From: Streptococcus oralis subsp. dentisani
Lineage (GTDB): Bacteria; Bacillota; Bacilli; Lactobacillales; Streptococcaceae
Direction: 5' to 3'
Assembly: GCF_007475365.1 (NCBI RefSeq)
Contig: NZ_CP034442.1
Coordinates: 1,605,001-1,669,000, forward strand
Length of the DNA: 64,000 bases
A program made the translations under genes and the position numbers. Of the stretch, positions 57,688 to 64,000 are shown one piece after another; positions within the stretch are counted from its first letter, which is position 1; the number at the start of each line of letters is the position of its first letter. Under the pieces are notes generated by a model. The model did not search any database. It had not been told where the DNA came from and saw only the letters and a program-made list of their open reading frames with translations.

Positions 57688-60339
57688 ATGGCTGATAAAA
57701 AAACGTTAACACCTGAGGGAAAACAACTCGCTGCTGAAAAGCATGTCGACGGGTTAGTGAAAAAAGCCTTGGTTGCGCTTGATGAAATGCGCAAGTTGAA
57801 CCAAGAGCAAGTTGACTATATCGTGGCAAAAGCTTCGGTTGCAGCACTTGACGCGCACGGTATCCTTGCACAACATGCAGTTGAAGAAACTGGTCGTGGA
57901 GTATTTGAAGATAAGGCTACAAAAAACCTTTTTGCCTGTGAACACGTTGTCAATAACATGCGTGGTGTTAAAACTGTCGGTGTCATTGAAGATGACCCTG
58001 TTACTGGCTTGACTAAAATTGCAGAGCCTGTCGGAGTAGTCTGTGGTGTCACTCCAACAACGAACCCAACATCAACAGCTATTTTCAAATCATTGATTGC
58101 TTTGAAAACACGTAATCCAATCGTGTTTGCTTTCCACCCATCAGCTCAAGAATCTTCTGCTCACGCAGCACAAATCGTTCGTGATGCAGCTATCGCAGCT
58201 GGAGCACCTGAAAACTGTGTTCAATGGATTACAGAACCATCTATGGAAGCAACTGGAGCGCTTATGAACCACGAAGGTGTTGCAACTATCCTTGCAACTG
58301 GTGGTAATGCTATGGTTAAGGCGGCTTACTCATGTGGGAAACCAGCTCTTGGGGTAGGTGCCGGAAACGTTCCTGCTTATGTAGAAAAATCTGCTGACCT
58401 CCGTCAAGCTGCTCATGATATCGTCATGTCTAAATCATTTGACAATGGTATGGTCTGTGCATCAGAGCAAGCGGTTATCATTGATAAAGAAGTCTATGAC
58501 GAATTTGTAGAAGAATTCAAATCATACCACACTTACTTTGTAAACAAAAAAGAAAAAGCACTTCTTGAAGAATTCTGTTTTGGCGTGAAAGCAAACAGCA
58601 AAAACTGTGCAGGTGCTAAACTAAATGCAAACATCGTTGGTAAACCAGCAGCATGGATTGCAGAACAAGCAGGATTCAGCGTTCCAGAAGGAACAAACAT
58701 CTTGGCTGCAGAATGTGCAGAAGTAGGACCAAAAGAACCATTGACTCGTGAAAAATTGTCACCAGTTATCGCTGTCCTAAAAGCTGAAGATACAGAAGAC
58801 GGTCTTACAAAAGCACGTCAAATGGTTGAGTTTAACGGACTTGGTCACTCAGCGGCCATCCATACAAAAGACGAAGCTCTTGCTAAACGCTTTGGTACAG
58901 AAATCAAAGCAATGCGTATTATCTGGAACTCTCCATCTACTTTCGGTGGTATCGGTGACGTATACAATGCCTTCATCCCATCATTGACACTTGGATGTGG
59001 TTCATACGGACGCAACTCAGTTGGTGATAACGTGAGCGCTATCAACCTTCTAAACATCAAGAAAGTAGGGAAACGTAGAAATAATATGCAGTGGTTTAAA
59101 GTTCCTTCAAAAATTTACTTCGAACGCAATTCTATCCAATACCTTCAAACATGTGAAGATATTGAACGCGTTATGATTGTTACAGATAAATCTATCGAAA
59201 AACTTGGCTTTGTTCAACGCATTATTGACCAATTGAACAAACGTAGCAACCGTGTTACTGTCCAAGTCTTCTCAGATGTTGAACCAGATCCAGATATCAC
59301 AACAGTGGAACGTGGTACTGAAGTGATGAGAGCATTTGAACCAGACACAATCATCGCTCTTGGTGGTGGTTCTCCAATGGATGCAGCGAAAGTGATGTGG
59401 CTCTTCTACGAACAACCACAAATCGACTTCCGTGATTTGGTTCAAAAATTCATGGATATCCGTAAACGTGCCTTCCGCTTCCCATCACTTGGTAAGAAAG
59501 CGAAGTACATCGGTATCCCAACAACTTCAGGTACAGGTTCAGAAGTAACACCATTTGCCGTTATCTCTGATAAGAAAAACAACCGCAAATATCCATTAGC
59601 TGACTACTCATTGACGCCAACTATTGCGATTGTTGACCCTGCTTTGGTTGAATCAGTTCCAGACTTCATTGCAGCTGACACTGGTATGGACGTCTTGACT
59701 CACGCGACTGAAGCTTACACTTCAAACTTCGCGAACGACTACACAGACGGGATTGCGCTTCAAACCATCAAGCTTGTCTTTGAATGGTTGGAAAAATCTG
59801 TTAAGACAGCTGACCCAGAAGCACGTGAAAAAATGCATAACGCGTCTACAATGGCTGGTATGGCCTTCGCCAATGCCTTCCTTGGTATGAGCCACTCAAT
59901 GGCCCACAAGATCGGTGCGGTTCACCATACTGTTCACGGACGTACAAACGCAATCTTGCTTCCATACGTTATTCGTTACAACGGAACTCGTCCATCTAAG
60001 ACGACTACATGGCCTAAATACAACTACTGGAAAGCTGATGAGAAATTCCAAGACATCGCGAAAATGCTTGGATTGCCTCACTCAACTCCAGAAGAAGCAG
60101 TTGAAGCATACGCTAAAGCTGTTTACGAACTTGGTGAAGCAGTTGGTATCACAATGAACTTCAAAGGCTTTGGAATCGATGAAAAAGTTTGGAAAGACAG
60201 CTTGCATGAAATTGCCTTGCTTGCTTATGAAGACCAATGTTCACCTGCAAACCCTCGCTTGCCAATGGTAGCTGACATGGAAGAAATCATGGCAGATGCT
60301 TACTATGGTTATGCAGAACGTCCAGGACGTCGTAAATAA
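57688..60339 (+). CDS. adhE: Bifunctional aldehyde-alcohol dehydrogenase
   Basis: 883 residues, as usual for streptococcal AdhE. Residues 1-~440: acetaldehyde dehydrogenase with catalytic Cys in SFDNGMVCASEQAV (~248). Residues ~450-883: iron-dependent alcohol dehydrogenase with GGGSPMDAAKVMW and the metal site near DTGMDVLTHATEAY, HSMAHKIGAVHHTVHGRTNA. Reduces acetyl-CoA to ethanol, reoxidising NADH. ATG 57688 behind GGAGGA; a longer frame would start inside the leader. Controlled by Rex-like and CcpA-like sites upstream. Confidence 0.97.
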   Translation: MADKKTLTPEGKQLAAEKHVDGLVKKALVALDEMRKLNQEQVDYIVAKASVAALDAHGILAQHAVEETGRGVFEDKATKNLFACEHVVNNMRGVKTVGVIEDDPVTGLTKIAEPVGVVCGVTPTTNPTSTAIFKSLIALKTRNPIVFAFHPSAQESSAHAAQIVRDAAIAAGAPENCVQWITEPSMEATGALMNHEGVATILATGGNAMVKAAYSCGKPALGVGAGNVPAYVEKSADLRQAAHDIVMSKSFDNGMVCASEQAVIIDKEVYDEFVEEFKSYHTYFVNKKEKALLEEFCFGVKANSKNCAGAKLNANIVGKPAAWIAEQAGFSVPEGTNILAAECAEVGPKEPLTREKLSPVIAVLKAEDTEDGLTKARQMVEFNGLGHSAAIHTKDEALAKRFGTEIKAMRIIWNSPSTFGGIGDVYNAFIPSLTLGCGSYGRNSVGDNVSAINLLNIKKVGKRRNNMQWFKVPSKIYFERNSIQYLQTCEDIERVMIVTDKSIEKLGFVQRIIDQLNKRSNRVTVQVFSDVEPDPDITTVERGTEVMRAFEPDTIIALGGGSPMDAAKVMWLFYEQPQIDFRDLVQKFMDIRKRAFRFPSLGKKAKYIGIPTTSGTGSEVTPFAVISDKKNNRKYPLADYSLTPTIAIVDPALVESVPDFIAADTGMDVLTHATEAYTSNFANDYTDGIALQTIKLVFEWLEKSVKTADPEAREKMHNASTMAGMAFANAFLGMSHSMAHKIGAVHHTVHGRTNAILLPYVIRYNGTRPSKTTTWPKYNYWKADEKFQDIAKMLGLPHSTPEEAVEAYAKAVYELGEAVGITMNFKGFGIDEKVWKDSLHEIALLAYEDQCSPANPRLPMVADMEEIMADAYYGYAERPGRRK

Positions 60340-60354
60340 TCGTTTATCAGCCTA

Positions 60355-60382
60355 GAGGCAGGAGAAATCCTGTCTCTTTTTT
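60355..60382 (+). terminator. Terminator after adhE
   Basis: GAGGCAGGA-GAAA-TCCTGTCTC with TTTTTT. Confidence 0.85.
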
Positions 60383-60541
60383 GTACATTTCTCTCCGTCT
60401 ATCTCTAAAGTTTTTGAATTAAATATTCTCTCTATTTTAGGGACTTTCGTTTTTGCTTTGTTTCTTGGCTATGGTTCAGCATTCTTCCCAGCACGTAAGA
60501 TTAGTAAAATGGATCCTGTAGAATCCTTACGCTATGAGTAG
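60383..60541 (+). pseudogene. 3' remnant of an FtsX-like ABC transporter permease
   Basis: Directly after the adhE terminator, one frame reads 52 codons to TAG at 60539 without a start: ILGTFVFALFLGYG then SAFFPARKISKMDPVESLRYE. The last part is the typical end of MacB/FtsX permeases (PARKAAKLDPIEALRYE). No upstream part of the gene is present, so it is a fossil left by deletion or rearrangement. Confidence 0.75.
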
Positions 60542-60603
60542 GGAAAGAAATTACAGAGGCTTCCTATCAAAAAGAAACTGACATAGAAAAACAAGGCCAG
60601 CGC

Positions 60604-60632
60604 TTGCAATTCAACTCAAATAGTTATATAAT
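60604..60632 (+). promoter_or_regulatory. gapA promoter
   Basis: TTGCAA and TATAAT with a 17-nt spacer. A leader of about 80 nt and an AAGGAGGAAA site follow, in keeping with very strong expression. Confidence 0.85.
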
Positions 60633-60718
60633 AGATTTGTTGAAAGGTGATTTGTAGTGATTCAAGTTACTCTTTTCACAATAAAAATTTCATGATTTTC
60701 ATAAGGAGGAAATCACTA

Positions 60719-61729
60719 ATGGTAGTTAAAGTTGGTATTAACGGTTTCGGACGTATCGGTCGTCTTGCTTTCCGCCGTATCCAAAACGTAGAAGGTGTTG
60801 AAGTTACTCGCATCAACGACCTTACAGATCCAGTTATGCTTGCACACTTGTTGAAATACGACACAACTCAAGGTCGTTTCGACGGTACTGTAGAAGTTAA
60901 AGAAGGTGGATTTGAAGTTAACGGTAAATTCGTTAAAGTTTCTGCTGAACGTGATCCAGAACAAATCGACTGGGCTACTGACGGTGTAGAAATCGTTCTT
61001 GAAGCAACTGGTTTCTTTGCTAAGAAAGCAGCTGCTGAAAAACACTTGCACGCTGGCGGAGCTAAAAAAGTTGTTATCACTGCTCCTGGTGGAAACGACG
61101 TTAAAACAGTTGTATTCAACACTAACCACGACGTTCTTGACGGTACTGAAACAGTTATCTCAGGTGCTTCATGTACTACAAACTGCTTGGCTCCAATGGC
61201 TAAAGCTCTTCAAGACAACTTCGGTGTTGTAGAAGGATTGATGACTACTATCCACGCTTACACTGGTGACCAAATGATCCTTGACGGACCACACCGTGGT
61301 GGTGACCTTCGCCGTGCTCGCGCTGGTGCTGCAAACATCGTTCCTAACTCAACTGGTGCTGCTAAAGCTATCGGTCTTGTAATCCCAGAATTGAACGGTA
61401 AACTTGACGGATCTGCACAACGTGTTCCAACTCCAACTGGATCAGTTACTGAATTGGTAGCAGTTCTTGAAAAGAACGTTACTGTTGATGAAGTAAACGC
61501 AGCTATGAAAGCAGCAGCTAACGAATCATACGGATACACTGAAGATCCAATCGTATCTTCAGATATCGTAGGTATGTCTTACGGTTCATTGTTCGACGCA
61601 ACTCAAACTAAAGTTCTTGACGTTGACGGCAAACAATTGGTTAAAGTTGTATCATGGTACGACAACGAAATGTCATACACTGCACAACTTGTTCGTACTC
61701 TTGAATACTTCGCAAAAATTGCTAAATAA
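60719..61729 (+). CDS. gapA: Glyceraldehyde-3-phosphate dehydrogenase
   Basis: 336 residues. NAD-binding [15 protein letters not shown] (~6-20), catalytic Cys in [14 protein letters not shown] (~150-163), and [14 protein letters not shown]. Glycolytic enzyme; strongly biased codon use fits high expression. ATG 60719 chosen for the strong site 8 nt upstream; the in-frame extension to 60647 is part of the leader. Confidence 0.97.
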   Translation: MVVKVGINGFGRIGRLAFRRIQNVEGVEVTRINDLTDPVMLAHLLKYDTTQGRFDGTVEVKEGGFEVNGKFVKVSAERDPEQIDWATDGVEIVLEATGFFAKKAAAEKHLHAGGAKKVVITAPGGNDVKTVVFNTNHDVLDGTETVISGASCTTNCLAPMAKALQDNFGVVEGLMTTIHAYTGDQMILDGPHRGGDLRRARAGAANIVPNSTGAAKAIGLVIPELNGKLDGSAQRVPTPTGSVTELVAVLEKNVTVDEVNAAMKAAANESYGYTEDPIVSSDIVGMSYGSLFDATQTKVLDVDGKQLVKVVSWYDNEMSYTAQLVRTLEYFAKIAK

Positions 61730-61742
61730 TTCTTGAGTCGAT

Positions 61743-61771
61743 AAAAGCAAGGCCAGAAGGTCTTGCTTTTT
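61743..61771 (+). terminator. Terminator after gapA
   Basis: AAAAGCAAGGCC-AGAA-GGTCTTGCTTTT with one G-T pair. Confidence 0.85.
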
Positions 61772-61790
61772 CTATTTTTAGATAAAACAA

Positions 61791-61823
61791 AATGGATGAT
61801 TTAGCGGTCATCCATTCTTTTTT
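61791..61823. terminator. Bidirectional terminator between gapA and the pseudouridine synthase gene
   Basis: AATGGATGA and TCATCCATT pair perfectly; T-rich tails on both strands. It overlaps the stop codon of the leftward gene. Confidence 0.7.
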
Positions 61824-62683
61824 AATTCTCTCTCAAATGTATCAGAAAGAGCAGTGAAGCTTAATTTCTCTAAAGTAAGCGGATGGGTAAAGGAAAGTCG
61901 AAAGGCGTGGAGCATCAGCCGGCTTGCTTTTGATCTAGAGTTATAGAGAGGATCGCCTAGGATAGGATGCTTGTGATAAGAGAGGTGAACACGGATTTGA
62001 TGCGTTCGACCAGTCTTTAGTTTGCAACGAACAAGAGAAGTCTTATTTGGAAATTGCTTCAGTCGGCTTACCTGAGTTTCGGCATGTTGCCCCTTCTTAG
62101 AATCTACTACTCGTTTTCTGCGATCGTGTCGATCACGACCAATTTTATCTCGGAAGATAAGTTCTTTGCTCCCTACTTGCCCCTCTACGAATGCCCAGTA
62201 TTCACGAGCGATTTCCTTTTTCTCCAATAAACGATTGAGAATAGGAAGGATAAAAGGATTTTTAGCGAAAAGCACTAAACCGCTTGTTTCCATATCCAGG
62301 CGATGAACGACATAGCAGGTTTGGCCAACGTAGGCAGAGATATGGTTGAGAAGGGCGATTTCATCAGGTTGATTTCCATGGGTTTTCATACCCTCAGGTT
62401 TGTTGACGATAATGAGATGTTGGTCTTGATAAACTTCCTCAACGAGGTCTGGATTGCCCCAAAGGATTTCCTTTTTGGGATAATCTTCCTCGTCAAAAGT
62501 CAATTGGCAAATATCCCCTGGTTTGACCATCTCGTTCCAGTGAACTTGTTTTTGATTGATCAAGATGTTCTTCTTGATTCTTAGAAAATGGCGAATCTTT
62601 CTAGGAATGAGGAGTTGTTCCTCTAGGAATTGTTTGACCGTCATTTGAGGCAGGGATGATGGTAATGTAAATGTTAATTGCAT
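61808..62683 (-). CDS. RluD-family pseudouridine synthase
   Basis: 291 residues. N-terminal S4-like segment (~10-75), then the RluA/RluD catalytic domain with HRLDMETSGLVLFAK (Asp nucleophile, about residue 129) and KTGRTHQIRVHLSYHKHPILGDPLYN. Converts uridines to pseudouridine, probably in 23S rRNA. ATG 62683 lies 6 nt after a TGTTACAAT extended -10 and has no ribosome binding site, so a leaderless mRNA is predicted. Divergent from pbp2a. Confidence 0.9.
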   Translation of the reverse strand: MQLTFTLPSSLPQMTVKQFLEEQLLIPRKIRHFLRIKKNILINQKQVHWNEMVKPGDICQLTFDEEDYPKKEILWGNPDLVEEVYQDQHLIIVNKPEGMKTHGNQPDEIALLNHISAYVGQTCYVVHRLDMETSGLVLFAKNPFILPILNRLLEKKEIAREYWAFVEGQVGSKELIFRDKIGRDRHDRRKRVVDSKKGQHAETQVSRLKQFPNKTSLVRCKLKTGRTHQIRVHLSYHKHPILGDPLYNSRSKASRLMLHAFRLSFTHPLTLEKLSFTALSDTFERELKKNG

Positions 62684-62689
62684 ACAGAT

Positions 62690-62698
62690 ATTGTAACA
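62690..62698 (-). promoter_or_regulatory. Leaderless promoter of the pseudouridine synthase gene
   Basis: Minus strand TGTTACAAT, then ATCTGT, then ATG. Confidence 0.65.
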
Positions 62699-62721
62699 AA
62701 AAAAGCCCTATTTGAATAGGG
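62698..62721 (-). terminator. Leftward terminator upstream of the pseudouridine synthase gene
   Basis: On the minus strand CCCTAT-TCAA-ATAGGGC is followed by TTTTTTT. It would stop antisense transcription from the pbp2a side just before the rlu promoter. Confidence 0.6.
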
Positions 62722-62734
62722 AATAGCTAAATTC

Positions 62735-62763
62735 TTGAGTTCCAATGGTGAAGATGATAAAAT
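62735..62763 (+). promoter_or_regulatory. Leaderless promoter of pbp2a
   Basis: TTGAGT (-35), 17-nt spacer, TGATAAAAT (extended -10 ending at 62763), then AAACGC and ATG at 62770. No ribosome binding site. Confidence 0.75.
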
Positions 62764-62769
62764 AAACGC

Positions 62770-64000
62770 ATGAAATTAGATAAATTATTTGAGAAGTTCC
62801 TTTCTCTCTTTAAAAAAGAAACGAATGAATCAGCGGACTCTGATTCGACTAGCATGCGTCGTTCACGGAGCGATAGAAAAAAATTGTCCCAAGTAGGCCC
62901 AATTCGAAAATTTTGGCGTCGTTACCATCTGACAAAGATCGTCATCATTTTAGGGTTAAGTGCAGGTTTGCTAGTAGGAACCTACTTGTTTGCGATAGCC
63001 AAGTCGACCAATGTCAATGACTTGCAAAATGCCTTGAAAACGCGAACTCTGATTTTTGACCGCGAAGAAAAAGAGGCAGGCGCCCTTTCCGGTCAAAAGG
63101 GGACTTATGTTGAGCTGACAGATATCAGTAAAGACTTGCAGAATGCGGTCGTTGCGACAGAGGACCGTTCCTTCTATAAAAATGATGGGATTAACTACGG
63201 TCGTTTCTTTCTAGCCATCCTTACAGCAGGCCGTTCTGGAGGGGGATCCACCATCACTCAACAGTTGGCAAAAAATGCTTATCTTTCCCAGGACCAGACC
63301 GTTGAACGGAAGGCCAAGGAGTTTTTCCTTGCCTTAGAGTTGACAAAAAAATACAGCAAGGAGCAAATACTTACGATGTACCTCAATAACGCCTACTTTG
63401 GAAATGGAGTATGGGGTGTTGAAGATGCAAGTAAGAAATATTTCGGTGTATCCGCTTCGCAACTAACACTTAATCAGGCGGCGACTCTAGCTGGAATGCT
63501 CAAGGGGCCAGAGTTGTATAATCCGTTGAATTCCATTGAAGATTCGACCAACCGCAGGGATACTGTTTTGCAAAATATGGTTGCAGCGGGTTATATTGAT
63601 AAAAATCAAGAGACTGAAGCGGCTGGAGTAGATATGGCTTCTCAACTGCAAGATAAGTATGAAGGCAAAGTTTCGGATTATCGTTACCCGTCCTATTTTG
63701 ATGCAGTTGTCAACGAAGCAGTTTCCAAGTACAATCTCACAGAAGAAGAGATTGTCAACAACGGCTATCGAATCTACACAGAGCTTGACCAAAACTACCA
63801 AGCAAACATGCAGGTTATTTATGAAAACACTTCGCTATTTCCAACAGCAGAAGACGGAACACATGCCGAATCAGGTAGTGTCGCTCTAGAACCCAAGACT
63901 GGTGGAGTGCGTGGAGTTGTCGGTCGCGTAGCTGGTGATGACAAACTAGGCTTTCGCAATTTCAACTATGCAACTCAGTCTAAGCGTAGCCCAGGCTCAA
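62770..64000 (+). CDS. pbp2a: Class A penicillin-binding protein PBP2a (3' truncated by window)
   Basis: The first 410 residues are visible. Cytoplasmic Ser/Arg-rich tail (~1-55), one membrane segment (IVIILGLSAGLLVGTYLFAIA), then the GT51 glycosyltransferase: ATEDRSFYKNDGINYGRFF (catalytic Glu, about residue 129), GGSTITQQLAKNAYL, RKAKEFFLALEL and KYSKEQILTMYLNNAYFG. The transpeptidase domain begins around SGSVALEPKTGGVRGVVG; its SxxK lies outside the window. Builds and cross-links peptidoglycan. Start chosen by family N-terminus MKLDKLFEKFL. Confidence 0.94.
   Translation, partial: MKLDKLFEKFLSLFKKETNESADSDSTSMRRSRSDRKKLSQVGPIRKFWRRYHLTKIVIILGLSAGLLVGTYLFAIAKSTNVNDLQNALKTRTLIFDREEKEAGALSGQKGTYVELTDISKDLQNAVVATEDRSFYKNDGINYGRFFLAILTAGRSGGGSTITQQLAKNAYLSQDQTVERKAKEFFLALELTKKYSKEQILTMYLNNAYFGNGVWGVEDASKKYFGVSASQLTLNQAATLAGMLKGPELYNPLNSIEDSTNRRDTVLQNMVAAGYIDKNQETEAAGVDMASQLQDKYEGKVSDYRYPSYFDAVVNEAVSKYNLTEEEIVNNGYRIYTELDQNYQANMQVIYENTSLFPTAEDGTHAESGSVALEPKTGGVRGVVGRVAGDDKLGFRNFNYATQSKRSPGS

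Noticed and set aside
60647-60718. N-terminal extension of gapA from an upstream in-frame start
   Set aside because: The family starts at [11 protein letters not shown], and a perfect AAGGAGG lies just before that ATG; the extension lies within the leader.

Overview
The window is a piece of a mitis-group Streptococcus chromosome (S. mitis/oralis/pneumoniae relatives) carrying one complete-looking prophage of about 31.2 kb. The group assignment rests on three things. The flanking gene order (thrC, MATE, HAD, LysM protein, DUF975 / tgt, nagA, comGA-GG, ackA, rnpA-yidC-jag, tkt, yajC, adhE, gapA, rlu, pbp2a) is the one I remember from pneumococcus. The prophage lysin has choline-binding repeats, which fit a choline-decorated cell wall. 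The proteins are pneumococcus-like but clearly diverged (for example AdhE), so I do not claim S. pneumoniae itself.

Left chromosome (1-8040): a truncated glutamate-cysteine ligase-like gene, threonine synthase, a MATE exporter with a HAD phosphatase, a secreted LysM protein, an unassigned protein and a leftward DUF975 membrane protein.

Prophage (about 8072-39238), inserted between the DUF975 gene and tgt. The leftward lysogeny module holds a tyrosine integrase, a HIRAN-domain membrane protein and a LexA-like CI repressor. A divergent operator/promoter region separates it from the rightward early genes (Cro, antirepressor, small proteins, replisome organizer with an internal repeat tract, methyltransferase, SSB, and small proteins of the DUF1642, YopX and DUF3310 types), ending in the late regulator ArpU and a second, small tyrosine recombinase. 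Late genes follow: HNH endonuclease, portal, minor head protein with an extra C-terminal domain, terminase large subunit (unusually placed after portal and minor head), scaffold, capsid, connectors, tail tube, tail chaperones G/GT with a -1 frameshift site, tape measure, Dit, a 1314-residue Tal/fibre protein with a self-cleaving chaperone end, two holin-like proteins and a LytA-type amidase.

Right chromosome (39239-64000): tgt, an OatA-like acyltransferase, nagA, a DUF1033 gene, the competence pseudopilus operon comGA-GG behind a SigX com-box, two methyltransferases, ackA, rnpA-yidC-jag, a conserved hypothetical gene, tkt, yajC, a low-molecular-weight phosphatase, a MORN-repeat membrane protein, adhE behind Rex-like and CcpA-like sites, a decayed ABC-permease fragment, gapA, a leftward RluD-family pseudouridine synthase and the 5' two thirds of a class A penicillin-binding protein.

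The observations I consider most worth checking are: five chromosomal genes whose extended -10 box lies exactly 6 nt before the ATG (predicted leaderless mRNAs, including pbp2a and its divergent neighbour); a 31-nt sequence repeated near int, in front of an early gene and next to the right phage end; a large nested hairpin and C-tracts around the HNH gene (packaging-site candidate); the minor head protein with a coupled small gene that looks like a toxin/immunity arrangement; and the terminator-bracketed, displaced terminase gene with no visible small subunit. All family names come from reading the proteins by eye; no search was run.
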